A stretch of 64,000 nt of DNA from Closterium sp. Naga37s-1 (lineage: Eukaryota > Streptophyta > Zygnematophyceae > Desmidiales > Closteriaceae), in assembly GCA_947471745.1 (NCBI GenBank), contig CANJKZ010001153.1, positions 310,001-374,000 of the forward strand. The letters are read 5' to 3'. Each line of letters starts with the position of its first letter. The stretch's first letter is position 1. A program made the translations under genes and the position numbers. The notes under the pieces are model-generated. The model was not told the DNA's origin and ran no database searches. It saw only the letters and a list, made by a program, of their open reading frames with translations. Shown here piece by piece: positions 12,801 through 23,399 of this stretch.

Positions 12801-13564
12801 GGCGCGGAGGCAACCTGCTCATGCTGGACGAGCCCACCAACGACCTCGATGTTGACACGCTGAGGGCGCTGGAGGACGCGATTCAGGGGTTTGCGGGATG
12901 CGTGATTGTCATCTCTCACGACCGCTGGTTCCTGGACCGCATTGCCACACATATCATGGCATTTGAAGGCGACTCCAAGGTACGTCACTTTACATTTTTT
13001 TGGAAGCACTGTGAAAAGTGACTCCAATATTTTGCTGGAGGATGTGATTCAGGGGCTTGCGGGATGCGTGATGTGTAATTTTAGAGACATTATGGACACG
13101 TGTGGTGTTAGCATGCATAGCCAGCATTCTACTTCATTTCTCCTAATTTTTTATTCGTTTCTGTATAGAGGTTCTTGGTGTTGTGCTTTTGTTTGCTTCT
13201 TTTACGGTATGAGGCATGGAGGTTCAATGTGTTCCACTTTCTTTTTCTTCTTCGTTTCTGAGGTTTTAAGGTTCATTGTGCCCCTTGATGTTTGTTGCGG
13301 CAGCCTAAGACTGCATGACATGTGTCGACTTTTGAGGCGCCTCAAAACTTTTGAGGCGCCTCAAAAGTCGTGACATGTGTCGGCATGCACTTGTCGCAGC
13401 ACAGCATGGCTTCTTTTCCATTGCAAGGCTCTTTCATCTCTACCCTGTACGTTCCGAAGCAGGTGGTTTGGTTCGAAGGCTCGTACAGCGACTACGAGGA
13501 GGACAGGAGGAGGAGGCTTGGGAACAAAGAACCATCACGTCTTAAGTACAGGGCGCTGGCATGA
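3810..13564 (+). CDS. EttA-like ABCF ATPase, probably plastid-targeted
   Basis: Ten exons: 3810-4214, 7187-7465, 7842-7961, 8361-8462, 9262-9396, 10491-10682, 11462-11651, 11892-12095, 12675-12979, 13463-13564; 677 residues, every phase joins. Two ATPase domains: Walker [10 protein letters not shown] (exon 2), signature [11 protein letters not shown] (exon 4), Walker [13 protein letters not shown] and THDRYFLDN (exon 5), linker [14 protein letters not shown] and [14 protein letters not shown] (exon 6), Walker [10 protein letters not shown] (exon 8), [13 protein letters not shown] and [12 protein letters not shown] (exon 9). The core follows bacterial EttA almost residue for residue, including the arm between domain-1 motifs. 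EttA gates entry into translation elongation at the ribosomal E site by energy state. About 100 extra N-terminal residues, Ser/Thr/Arg-rich then a long Gly run, look like a plastid transit peptide and linker (inference). Intron 1 would use a GC donor (AAG|GCACGT). Most exons have partial upstream copies. Confidence 0.88.
4349..4494. repeat. Palindrome TTTTTGAGGCGTCTCAAAAA between direct repeats
   Basis: The 20-bp palindrome (4,406-4,425, one core mismatch) lies in EttA intron 1. The roughly 55 bp before it (CTCCAACGACCTCGGGTGG onward) recurs after it from 4,445, diverged by about 15 percent and with a small deletion. Confidence 0.78.
4622..4695. repeat. 10-bp microsatellite-like (CCCCCTCTTT)n
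   Basis: About seven units of CCCCCTCTTT, some imperfect, in EttA intron 1, directly after a truncated copy of the exon 2 start. Confidence 0.85.
4735..7186 (+). repeat. 137-bp tandem array of acceptor + 5' half of EttA exon 2
   Basis: About 17 nearly identical 137-bp units. The word ATGTGCATCC recurs at 4827, 4964, 5101 and so on to 7155. Each unit holds a pyrimidine tract ending CCCCACCCCTTCAG, then the exon 2 start ([15 protein letters not shown] to GANGAGKSS), then a hybrid end TTTCATGTGCATCC that leads to the next acceptor. One unit (near 5,585) lacks one base. The first unit and one near 6,777 share AGGTGGCC where the others read AGGTCGCC, which points to copying between units. The true exon, with different third bases (GGTGCC, GGGGCGGGC), follows at 7,187. 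Confidence 0.93.
7466..7841 (+). repeat. GA-rich and 21-bp tandem repeats in EttA intron 2
   Basis: 7,466-7,620 is a run of GAGGAGGAGGTGA-like units. 7,725-7,840 is about five copies of a 21-bp unit (TGTGCTTCTACTGTATCCACG and variants). Both fill the short intron between exons 2 and 3. Confidence 0.85.
7962..8305 (+). repeat. Exon 3 donor-derived repeats and 13-bp repeat in EttA intron 3
   Basis: 7,962-8,160 holds four to five diverged copies of a unit around CAGGTGGAAACAGCAGAGGC. 8,227-8,303 is six copies of the 13-bp unit GAGTGGCAAGTCT. Confidence 0.8.
8750..9261 (+). repeat. Partial upstream copies of EttA exon 5
   Basis: Four truncated copies of the exon 5 start ([13 protein letters not shown] followed by EAVAWL) begin near 8,745, 8,830, 8,980 and 9,120. 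The later ones have their own pyrimidine tract and CAG acceptor. The used exon begins at 9,262. A C-homopolymer of more than 20 bases lies near 9,080. Confidence 0.85.
8758..8880. repeat. Palindrome TTTTTGAGACGTCTCAAA between direct repeats
   Basis: The palindrome is at 8,803-8,820. The 40-44 bp to its left, beginning CTATACGAGCCCACCAACC and ending GTGCGGAGGC, recur at 8,841-8,880 with only a 4-bp length difference. The repeated segment is a copy of EttA exon 5. Confidence 0.85.
9516..9840 (+). repeat. Exon 5 copy split by a 19-bp minisatellite
   Basis: A downstream copy of EttA exon 5 (GCGGAGGCAGTGGCATGG at about 9,516, ending in the donor after GATAAT near 9,836) is interrupted by about 12 perfect copies of the 19-bp unit GGCACTGTGGTGTGCTGGT (about 9,565-9,793). 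The unit grew from the exon's own AAAGGCACTGT. It has no stop in any frame, so long spurious reading frames cross it. Confidence 0.9.
9890..9990. repeat. Three 30-bp units each holding the GAGGCGCCTC palindrome
   Basis: The unit TTCTTGATTTGTGAGGCGCC plus the rest of the palindrome repeats at about 30-bp spacing, with palindromes near 9,901, 9,931 and 9,961. The first has lost part of its right arm. It lies in EttA intron 5. Confidence 0.85.
10091..10490 (+). repeat. Two partial upstream copies of EttA exon 6
   Basis: Copies starting at about 10,107 and 10,360 encode AGWILELD followed by [11 protein letters not shown], each behind a CAG acceptor. The first is followed by a GGAGCAGCAGCA-type run at about 10,255-10,310. 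The used exon starts at 10,491. Confidence 0.85.
10730..11461 (+). repeat. Upstream copies of EttA exon 7
   Basis: Five copies of the segment encoding RAYEELVIQ and [14 protein letters not shown] lie before the used exon at 11,462: one truncated near 10,735 and others from about 10,860, 11,002, 11,143 and 11,330. Several start GCGCGCATGCG behind a good acceptor. A short copy of the exon 7 end lies at about 11,737-11,770. Confidence 0.85.
12320..12674 (+). repeat. Two partial upstream copies of EttA exon 9
   Basis: Copies at about 12,322 and 12,502 repeat the exon start ([20 protein letters not shown]) behind good acceptors and then diverge. The used exon begins at 12,675. A mutated copy of the exon's 3' part is at about 13,020-13,080. 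Confidence 0.85.
13316..13385. repeat. Two adjacent TTTTGAGGCGCCTCAAAA palindromes
   Basis: Perfect 18-bp palindromes at 13,328-13,345 and 13,347-13,364. TGACATGTGTCG occurs on both sides (13,317 and about 13,370). They lie in EttA intron 9. Confidence 0.88.
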
Positions 13565-13899
13565 TTTGATGTTATTGCAGATAGCTCTTTTGTAAAACAG
13601 GCAGTGGTTGTGCACCTTTGAAGCGATGATTTCAACAGGGGCTCAGGCTTGGTTCGTACCTTCTGAATGGTGGGGATTGCCAATGCATTCTGTTCTGGTG
13701 GAGAGATGGCTGCCTTGAACGTTACGGCTTCTTGATTGCATCAATGTTGGATCTCAAATAGAGATGAATTTCTGATGAGTGATCGAATGCTGTGTGCACA
13801 AATATACCCGTTAAGACATCGTCATGGGCCATGGTTCACACACAAAAACAAAAAAAAACCAGCAACTAAAAAAAAAAAAACAGAATACACCATTCTCTT

Positions 13900-14720
13900 C
13901 AGACAGCCATCTCTCCACTCCCATTCTTCATTATCGGAGTCGCTTCATTGTTCAAGTTCTGAAACCACCTTCATCATCCACTTCGTCACCTTCATCGCCT
14001 GCTTCGTCACCTACTTCATTGTCTGAATCCGCATCGAAGAAACTCCATGTCATGGTAACAAGCTTACTTGCCACCTCATGGTCCCGAGTATCTTAACTCA
14101 TGTTGTTGAATGTACTCAGGGACTCGAACACAAAAAGCGCAACGCATGCATACCTTGATGGACTCCAATGAAACTGTTATTTCATGACCGTACATAAACG
14201 GGAGAAATTGCTTCAATGCCGAACCATCCAGGTGCTCTATTCTCACAACCGGTTTTTTCTTGCTTGGATTGCTCTTCCATCTGTTTTCCAGCAGCGAAGA
14301 CCTGAATAAAAGAAAGCGATGATGCATGATATGTTTCTTAGGACAGCGATAAGGTACCATATAGCGACGACGTTGCGATGTGCTGGAATCCTGGTCCCAT
14401 CAGAAGCCTCAAACACGACGTCGCTGAACTCTGCTTTGTAAAAAATGTCTTTGAACTTTGACACATATTCTGGCGCCTCTTGACTGCAAGCAAAATAAAA
14501 ACACTTAGTAATGTCGCACGTCACATGAGCTTTGCAGCGGAAAGCAACTTTATTACTACATCGGTGACGAGCTGGTGCTGATGAAGAGCTGGCGATTGGT
14601 GCTGGTGCTGTTGTTGTTGCTTCTGCTTCTGCCGATGTTGCTGCTGCTGCTGTTGTCTCTGCTGCTACCGATGTTGTTGCTGCTGCTGTTGTCTCTGCTG
14701 CTGTTGTCTGTTGAATCACT
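13900..14720 (-). CDS. BTB/POZ-domain protein (partial model)
   Basis: Two exons join well: 14483-14358 and 14301-14154. They read EAPEYVSKFKDIF, then FSDVVFEASDGTRIPAHRN, SSLLENRWKS, then VVRIEHLDGSALKQFLPF and MYGHEITVSLESIK, which is the N-terminal two thirds of a BTB fold (SDV, HR/HK and the FLxFMY strand-helix). BTB proteins commonly bring substrates to cullin-3 ubiquitin ligases or dimerise. A Thr/Ala-rich segment up to 14,719 may be an upstream exon but lies against a retroelement fragment. On the minus strand near 14,060-13,950 an acidic stretch (SDNEVGDEAGDEGDEVDDE) could be the C-terminal exon. No helix bundle following the BTB core was found, so the gene may be incomplete or decayed. 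It converges on the EttA gene. Confidence 0.6.
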
Positions 14721-14749
14721 GCTAATGCTCTTGTTCGTTCTGCTTCAGG

Positions 14750-16630
14750 TTTAGTGTGTGAGTACCAGAAGCCTCCGGGGCTGAAGTTTGGGTCGAGATC
14801 TGGTGGGCGCGACCAAGTGGTGAAGTTGACGATCGCGTCGCTGTCAGCAGTTCCTTGATCTGGGACGAAGTCGAGGAGGAAAACGTTGTTCTTCAGGACC
14901 GCTTTCCCAATGTAAACTCCACCTTTCCCGTTGTACAGCTTGAATTCCTGGGTTGTGCTGTCGGCTTTGAGATGAATTCAAGTTTAGTGGTGATGTGGAA
15001 GCCACTTGACTACTTGAAGGTCGAAGCTGACGTGGTGGTGGTGTCGATTGTTGTTGATTCGGGCAGTGAATACGAGAGTGGCCAGACGTTCGATAGAGGT
15101 GGCAGAATGGTGGTACGTGTCTTCGTCTTTGATGCTCGTTCTGTCGGTTGTTGTTGTTGTAGCGCCGTTGAGTGTGAAAAGCGAACTCTGGTGCTGATGC
15201 CCTTTTATTGTGACGTTCTTTGTGCAGGTCCATGTCTTGTTGTTCGGCGTGAATTTCGGTGCAGAGGTTTGCTTCGGAGATTCTTCCATGGGCTCGAAGA
15301 ATGGCCCGGGTGGAGCGCCACTGAGGACCGAGGCCTGTGATGATGACAGTGACAAAAGCTTCTTCGGATATTGATCCGCCGCATCAAAGGAGTCTATCAC
15401 GCAGACCGCGATAGCGTCTGATATATGCCATTCCCTTTTCGGCTCATTTGGACCGTTGTCAATTGCGCCATGAGACGACTTTGATTAACGTTGTCGGTTG
15501 CTTGATACAGGTTCTTCAGGTGGTTGTACGCGAGCTCGGCGGAGTTTCCGTATCCGCGATAAGACCGAATCTCATGCTGCTCGTTTGCCGTTATGTTTCG
15601 CAGGAGTATGGTGTACGCCATTAGTGAGTGATACGTGTACTGCTGCTTTTTGTACTGTGCCCCATGCGTTGGATATGGCAGGAAGCCGTCGAAGAAGCCA
15701 AGAATTTGAGCGCCTTCCATCATCAGCTCGAATTCGAAGGACCAGGTATAGAAGTCCTTTCCGTCAAATGGTGTTGATGTTTGCAGTTTCAGCACGTGTG
15801 CGAATTGTGACTGCAACTGAAGTGCATCCAGTGTCTTCGTCTCTTGTCCAGGTGGGAGTTGATTCGGCATGAAGCTGACAGAGCCGCGTTGAGGCTCATA
15901 CGGTGCGAAGGTAGGCTGTTGATTTCTGCGTGCAAAAGATGAGCTGTCAAGACTCATGGGAGTAACTCCGTTGTTGTTGTCACTGTTGTTTGACTACGCA
16001 GGTGCCACTTGTTGATGTTGCTCGTAGAACGACATGAAGGAGAAGAACTTCTCCATCATACTTGGGTCGAAGCCGGTTGCTTGGTTTGCAGGAGTTTCAA
16101 TTGACTCAGCAGCTGGTTTTTGAGTTGTGCCTCCTTCTGTCTGCAGTCCAGAGGCTGGCGGTGGAGTAGGAGTAGTGTCGGGAGATCCAGTAGACGAGCT
16201 TCTTTCTATCAGTGTTTCCATGTCTTCTGTTGTTGTAGGAAGTTGAACAGAGTTGAGTCTTGTCTTGGAAGCTCTCATACCATGTTGGGCTGAGAAAGGC
16301 CCTTAGGATCGTTTTCAAGACTAAGGCTCAGAATAGTGATGTATTAGCGGAAGCGTATCGGTGAACTGGTTGAACCACCTTGCACTCGTATGTGAGAACT
16401 CGATATAGCGACAACTCGGGTAACTGCTCAATAGTGAGTCAGTTATGTGTCCTTGCTGTCGCACTGCTTTTCGGCGAGTCAAAGGTCGTTGACCTTTGAC
16501 CTTTACTTAACCTCTTGCTGTTGTCTTCCTGTCAACCTCTTTGGTTGTCTCGCTGTTGCTTGGTTGTAGTTCGCTTCGCTTACGTTGTAGTGTTCGACAC
16601 ATTAGAAGCGCGAACTATATATTTCCAACA
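14750..16630 (-). mobile_element. Truncated Ty1/copia-type element (fossil)
   Basis: On the minus strand a 5' LTR of about 348 bp (16,283-16,630, ends TGTTGG and CCAACA) is followed by a primer-binding site like initiator tRNA-Met (TGGTATGAGAGC), then a gag-like region at about 16,280-14,980 with a zinc-knuckle-like segment near 15,100. The element is cut off near 14.75 kb beside the BTB gene. No pol and no 3' LTR are present. It is a different family from the element to its right (different LTR). It is broken. Confidence 0.75.
16283..16630 (-). repeat. LTR of the truncated copia element
   Basis: The ends form a 6-bp inverted repeat TGTTGG/CCAACA and the tRNA-Met-like primer site adjoins on the left. 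No second copy is seen in the window. Confidence 0.75.
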
Positions 16631-16680
16631 AGAGTAAGGTTCCGTCTACTACAGCTCTTGGAATATGGATGAGCACTATT

Positions 16681-16820
16681 TGTCAGAATCCCTACCACTA
16701 GACCATTGGGATAAAAGGGCTTGTTTGTGTAGCGGGTTTGTGCGCCCATAACCCCCCATGCGAATGCGCTTGTAACCCCCCTAGGATCAATCGGGCATCC
16801 ACAATGCATATCTACTAACA
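16681..16820 (-). repeat. 140-bp 3' LTR of the copia element
   Basis: Begins TGTCAGAATCC and ends CTACTAACA on the plus strand. It is about 93 percent identical to 25,001-25,140 in the same orientation. Confidence 0.8.
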
Positions 16821-16914
16821 CCCCCCCACACTGGGAGGCCCAGGACTGAGCACAGCGGCAACGGCCTACATGTGCATACACTGGGATTCGAACCTGAGAC
16901 CGCTCTAATACCAT

Positions 16915-17047
16915 GTTAGAATCATGTGAGGAGAATGAATGTCGATTAGGTTGGGGGGGGGTACAAGATTGTCGAGAAAAGAGTTGTACCCTCTAATGAT
17001 AACCCCTACATAGCCTAGACAAGCTAGAAACATATAATGTTTTGACA
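16915..17047 (-). repeat. Second, unrelated 133-bp TG...CA segment near the copia 3' end
   Basis: It is bounded by TGTTAGAATC and GTTTTGACA. A G-rich purine tract (minus strand) lies on its right and a tRNA-Met-like primer-site sequence (TGGTATTAGAGCGG) on its left. It looks like an LTR of another family, but no partner copy is in the window. Confidence 0.45.
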
Positions 17048-19559
17048 CACCCCCATAGGTGAAGGAGGGGATAGCCAAACTAAACAGTGGTTACAAGACC
17101 AGTCAAGCAAGAGAACAAAGCAAAGCAAAGCTCGGGGTGGATCTCAAGGACACCACACAATCTGAGCACAAGCAAGCGGCCACAAGGCCAATTCACATGC
17201 AGAGTTATAATAGCAAGGCAGTACACTGATTACAGCATAGCAAGAGTGAACAAGCAGGTATAAAGATATATATCAGTGTACAACAAGTGCAAGTCAAGCA
17301 ACCAACAGGTGAGGCAGAGTGGGCACAAGCCCAAGAGCAGTGCAGAAACACTGATGATCACCAGACCCAAGGGCCTTGGTGAAGACATCAGCAGTGTTGG
17401 CCCGCGAGGCCACGTAGGAAAGGCGGAGCTGACGACGCTGCTGCAGCTCTCGAGCAAGAAAGTAGCGAAGAGCAATGTGCTTCGTTCTGTGCTCCAGTCT
17501 CTGCTTGTGACACAAGGCAAGCATTGCCTTGTTGTCGACGTACAGAACTAGAGGAGAACGAGGCCGCTCCCCCAAGTCAATCAGCAGGTAGGTCAGCCAT
17601 CGTAGCTCCTGTGCAGCCATGGCCCCAGGATAGATCTCGGCCTCACAGCTAGAGCGAAGCACAGAAGAAGAACGAGTGGACCTCCACGAGATAGAACCAG
17701 ATCCAAAACTGAAGGTGTAACCCTGTGACGAACGCTGAGTCGCGTGTACGTCGGCCCAAGAAGCGTCGGAGTGTCCTGTGAGTACCACTGAACCCTGTCC
17801 TCCAAGCACTAGCCCCATGCCCGACGTATTGCACAAGTAACACAGTACCCTCTTCGCAGCATCCCAGTGCACCTTTCGGTGTCAATCGGGAGCCACATAG
17901 CGAGCCAGAAGGCTGAGAGGGTACGCAAGGTCATATAGTGTGCAAGTCATCAGGTACATGAGGCAACCCACAAGCTTTGGGTACGGACCACTCGGCTCTA
18001 CGGACTCATCTGAAGGTGGAGCTAAGAGCGAGTGGCCATTAGACAGAGGAGTGGGCTGTGGCGAGGAGTACTGGAAGCCGAAGCGCTGAAGGACTCGGTG
18101 CACCATGTGTGACTGAGTCAGGGTGATGGTGCGCCGTTCTCTGTCCCGGGTGATATGCAGGCCAAGATAGCTCCGCAGCTCACCCAGGTCAGTGTAGGTG
18201 TGTCTCTCCTGCAGCTCCGCCCTCACTAGGGCCAGCGCCTCCATGTGAGCAGTAGCAAAAACCAAGTCGTGGACGTATATGAGAACGTAGAACGGCAGCA
18301 GGGTAGTGTCGGTGCGCAGAAACAGCGACGGGTCAGCAGTCGAAGGAGCAAACCCAAGAGCCGCAAGTGTTGTCCTCAATGTGTCATGCCACTCGCGAGG
18401 TGCCTGACACAGGCCATAAACTGGTCGCCGTAGGCTCCACTGGGTACCCTCAGGAAACGACCCAGTAAAGCCAGGTGGACAGCGCAGCCAGATGGCCTCG
18501 TGAAGGCTACCCTACAAGAAAGCTGTGGAGAAGTCGAGGGAGTGCAGCTCGTAGTCACGCTGAGCTGCAACGTGCAGCAACACCCGAAGAGTGGTCATCT
18601 TTGGGTTAGGGGAGAAGGTCTAAAAGAAGTCGACCTCCTCACGCTGACTGAAGCCTCGAGCAACGTAACACGCCTTGAAGACAGGCGGAGAACCCGGCAG
18701 CCGCTTCAAGCTGAAAATCCACATGCCTCTGACGATGTTCGCCCCAGGTGGGGGAACCTCGTCGACGTAGGTGCCAGTGGACTTCCAGGAAGCCATCTCT
18801 GCGTCCATGGTTGTCTGCCTCTGAGAGGAGTACTCACCCGAGATCGCCTCTCTGTAAGAGCGCGGGGTGGGGATGTCAAGTGCATGCGGGTCTCCCTCAG
18901 GGGCAAGCAGCATGGTCGCGAGATGAGGTGCAGCGGCCGCAAGACACTGCAACTCCTCCTGCCTGTCCTCAAGAACGCCACAGCCAAGGGCAATCTCACC
19001 CCCGACGGACGGAGGACAGGCAGGGTCAGGGTCAGAAATGAGACTCGCAAGGAAGTCTAGGCGGTACGCAGCAGCAAAGTCAACTAGCTCAGCGACTAAG
19101 GCAGACACAGTAGGAGACGAGAGCGTAGGGTCCGTCACAACCGTAGCAAGAACGCGAGTAACAGTTGGACAGGACGCACGAGCAAGGTCAGACAGAGGGT
19201 CAGCAACAGCGGGAAGAGAAGACTCGGGAGGTAACGGCAGGACAACGCGCTGTGGAACAGAGGAAGGATGGAGTGTCATATCGTGAGTGTCTGGGACAGC
19301 CGGAGCACAAGAACGACGAACACGAGGAACACGAGCACGGACAGAAGCTCTAGTCTCAGGTTCTAGACGCTCAGGAGTGGAAGCACGAGTCTCCGGCGCT
19401 CGACGCTCAGGAGTGGAAGCACGAGTCTCAGGCTCTCGACGCTCAGCTAGGGACTCTGTCACAGCAGTGTAAGGAGCACGAGTAGGCAGTGGGGAGTGAG
19501 GCAGGAGCTGTGGGAACAGTAACGGAGGAGTAGTACCAGCGACTGGGAACTCAGTAGGA

Positions 19560-20260
19560 GCCGGCGGAAGACCGAGAAGGTGGCGAAGCGCACCAACAGG
19601 TCCAGTACCTCCAGTACCAGCGGGACCTCCAGCACTAGCAGCTCCAGTACCTCCAGCAGTGGTAGCTCCAGCACCACAAGCATCAGCAGCACCTCCAGCA
19701 CCTCCAGTACCTCCAGCACCAGCAGCTCCAGCACCTCCAGCACCAGCAGCTCCAGTACCTCTAGCACTAGTAGTACCTCTAGCACCTCCAGCACCTCTAG
19801 GACCAGTAGGACTATTAGCTCCAGTAACTCCAGCACCAGTACCACCTCTAGTACCTCCAGCACTAGCAGTACCTCCACCACGTCCAGCACCTCCAGCACC
19901 AACAGCTCCAGCACCTACAGCACCAGCAGCTCCAGTACCTCCAGCACTAGCAGGACCTCCAGGACCAGCAGCTCCAGCACCTCCAGGACCAGCAGCTCCA
20001 GTACCTCCAGCACCAGCAGCACCTCTAGTACCTCCAGCAGTACCTCCAGCACCTCCAGGACTAGTAGCTCCAGCACTAGCAAGACTGGACCCTCCACCGC
20101 CACCAGGACTCGCAGCACCCCCAGAGTCAGCACCCCCGGTCTCACCACCCCCAGAACCAGCACCCCCAGTCGCAGCACCCCCAGAACCCTCACCCTCTGC
20201 CTCAGCACCCCCAGGCTCCAGCACCAGCAGTCTCAGCTCCAGATTCCACAGCACCAGGCT
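19560..20260 (-). repeat. Gly/Ala-coding repeat in the copia integrase-RT linker
   Basis: Imperfect 9- to 18-bp repeats around GGTACTGGAGCTGCTGGTG on the minus strand encode a run of Gly, Ala and Thr. The opposite strand reads as Ser- or Pro-rich, with no sign that it is used. Confidence 0.75.
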
Positions 20261-22379
20261 GCGGAGGCGGCGAAGACAGCCTAGGGGGAAAACCAGGGGG
20301 GATCTCCAAGCGTGGAGAGTGGCGAGTGGCCATCGTGTCGTCAGCGGCGGGGTCACCCCCCTCAGCTGGGCCAGTGGAGTCAGAAGAGATCTCCAAAGGC
20401 TCAACCAAGCGGGGTGGGTCTACCTGAGACACACCTCAGGGAGCAGGACCCTGTGGGGGGAGGGGGTCGACCGAGGAGGGGACTGGTACCAAGAAAAGAG
20501 GTGCGAGGGGGACAGGGTGGGACGCGTGCGGGTGAAGCGTGTAGTAATAGACAGACTCGTCAAAGGTGACGTCATGGGAGGAGAAGACTCGACGCAAGCT
20601 CGGGTGGTAGAACTGCCATGGCGGGGCATCGGTGGGGAAGCCAAGGAAGATGCAGCGAAGAGTGCGAGGGGAGAGCTTGCTCGCAGTGGTATCGCGAACA
20701 AGGGAGAGCGCGCCCCGGATCCAAAACACCGACGCATCGCCAACTTGTCCCGTCCAACGGAGTGTGGGCGAGGTCTCTGGCAAAGAGACACGGGGCCAGA
20801 GGTTGAGCTGATGCGCAGCATATCGGACCGCAAACGGCCACAGAAAATGGGGAGCAGCCGCATGGATCATGGAGGTACGAGCAACCTCCATGATCAAGCC
20901 AATGCGATGCTCGCAATCCCATTTTGCTGAGGAGAGGCCAGAAGCGTGAACGACTGGCGGATGCCCTCGTCTCGACAGAACTCCGCAACGAGGCCAGAAG
21001 AGAACTCACCGCCTCTGTCAGAGTGCAGACGCAGGACTGGCAAATCCCGACTGAACCGATCGCGCAGCTAGCGACGAGTAGCACAGATCCAGGGGATCAA
21101 AACACTGCTGACATCCGCCTTACGACGCAAGGGGAAGACAGTGGTGTAGCGTGTGTAGTCGTCAACAACCAGCAGGAAGTAGCGCTCCTGGTCCGTTCCA
21201 CCGACGGGGGCCGGGCCCCAAACGTCCATGTGGAGATTCTGCAGAGGAGCAGTGGTCGGAGGAAACTCGGAGGAGTGAGGAGCGGCGTGCTGCTGCCCCT
21301 CGATGCAGGGAAGGCACGGCGGTGCAGGCGAGCGCGGGAGGGAGGGCAGGGACATGGGAAGACTAGAGACAAGGAGACGGGGCAGTGAGGGGTGACCGAG
21401 GCGGTGGTGCCAGAGGAGAGTCTGGTGGGAGAGTACCCTACATGAGCAAGACGCTGCAAGCTGACTAGACGCAGACACCTTACTCGACGCAGTCACTTGA
21501 CATGACTCAGCCACCTGTGCAGACGCAGTGGTTAGTGTATATAGACTATACCCAGGCGGTCGAGTGAACGTAGCTAGGTGACGGCCAGTCTGGGAGCACG
21601 TACAGATCGCCACACGCTGCCCTCCTGGAGTTAAGGTGTCAACCCATACATCCTGAAGAGCGGCGTTGCTCACCAAGTTCGTGGAGAACGTGGGGAGGTG
21701 GAGACCTGACAGAGAACCGGAGGGGACTGCTGGACACGGAAGGACAGTGGAGGCTCGTGTGACTACTGGGCCCCCAGTGGGGTCGGCCAGTGAGACTGGT
21801 ACCGGTGCAGCTAGTGGTGTGAGTGTGGTGCAATCATGGAAGAAACAACGAGACGCGCCTGAGTCAAGTGTGAAAGTGTGAAGGGCCTCAGCGGAGGCAA
21901 CAGACTCACTAGCACCTGCGACCGAAGACTCACTAGCACCTAGTGCTGCAGCAGACTCAATAGCATCTAGAGAAGCAGCAGCGACACCAGCATCACCAGG
22001 TACACACGAGTAACACGCACCCTCATCACTAAGCTCAGTCACATACATAGCATAGATAGCCTTGTTGATCTGAACAAAGTCAAGAGCATACACATCGACT
22101 CCCATCCCCTGCAGTTTCAGCCAGTTGGGGACAATCGCCTCATCCCCGTACTCATCCACCCAGGCATCCTCAAGACGGCCGAAGCAGCGGTACTCGGTGT
22201 GCAGCTTCCCGCAGGGCTGCCCCTTTAGCTTCCCAGTGCGCCTGACGTACGGGCAGCAACTGGAGCCCCCAGGGGAAACACGCTGGACAACCCACTCACG
22301 AAGCTGCTAAAGGGTGGGGTTGTCCGAGAGGCGCGGCAGCTGCTGTACAGGGCCACCAACACCACGAGCTGATCCGTCA

Positions 22380-22600
22380 CGGCTTCCACCCTTGCCAGCT
22401 CCACCCCGACCTCCTCCACCACCCCCGCCGCCTCCACCACCCCCGCCGCCTCCACCACCCCCGCCGCCTCCACCACCCCCGTTGCCTCCACCACCCCGTC
22501 CGCCTCCACCGCCGCCACCCCCAGAGCCACCCCCACCGCCTCCACCCCTGCCACCTCCACTGCTGGTGCCACCCCCACCCCCCTTGCCCCCTTTGCCCTT
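22380..22600 (-). repeat. Glycine-coding repeat in copia gag
   Basis: CCACCACCCCCGCCGCCT-type units (plus strand) encode a Gly-rich stretch of about 60 residues on the minus strand. A separate G homopolymer tract is at about 22,917-22,947. Confidence 0.75.
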
Positions 22601-23399
22601 ACTGTTGTTGCGCCTTCCACCAGGAGCAGACGCAGCGCTAACCTCCTCAGCACCAAGGAGGTCGACAGCATCAGCAGTAGCAACTGAGGGGAGGAGAGGG
22701 GAGGGAGTACACCCTTCAAAGAAGGGGGAGCGGGGAGTGCCACGAGAGGCAGCAACAGCGACAGCGACAGCGACAATGCTCTTCTCGGCCTCGAGAAGGG
22801 ACTTCTCGAGCGAATCAAGTGTGATCTCTGTGGGGTCAAGGGCTAGGAACTGGTCCCTGACAGTGCAAAGGGAGTCGGGGAGGCGAGTGACAAGGAAGTA
22901 CAGTGCCATATACAGCGGGGGGGGGGGGGGAGGGGGGGGGGGGGGGGTTCGCAGCGAGGAAGGCCGGCTTGAGAGCGGCGCGGTAGCGAGCCTCACTAGA
23001 GCGGAGGTGGGTAAAGAGGTCGGAGACAGTAGGGAAATCAACTAGCTCGGGATGGAGGTACGGCAGCATGAGACGGCCTAGGGCAGCAGTAGCTGGGGAG
23101 GAGTAGCGAGCTACTACAGCATCATAGAGGGCCTTGGTTGTTTTCTGCTGGCTAAAGTGCGCACCCTCAGCTACGGGCAGATGGTTGCGGACAGTAAGGC
23201 GGGCAGTGGCGTCACGCATGATCCTCTACCGCTGTAGCAGCTGGAGCTGGGAGGGTTCCTTTTGTATGGACGAACAGTGAAATTCCGTCCCTAGCCTCGC
23301 TCTGCAGGTACAGCTGGAGATCATCGAGCCAAACATCAAAGCTAGTCGCGCGACCCTCAGCGTCAAACGTAAGAACTGAGAAGTTAGCCATAGCTGCAG

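Noticed and set aside
16675-16915. Possible tRNA gene or tRNA-derived SINE
   Set aside because: A-box-like (TGGTCTAGTGG) and B-box-like (GGTTCGAATCCC) words occur on the minus strand, but in the wrong order and spacing, and no cloverleaf forms; they belong to the LTR and primer-site region.
19580-20930. Plus-strand Ser-rich and Pro/Ala-rich long frames
   Set aside because: Antisense of the Gly/Ala-coding linker in the copia fossil; composition follows from the repeat.
22314-23045. Plus-strand proline-rich frame
   Set aside because: Antisense of the glycine-rich gag tail.
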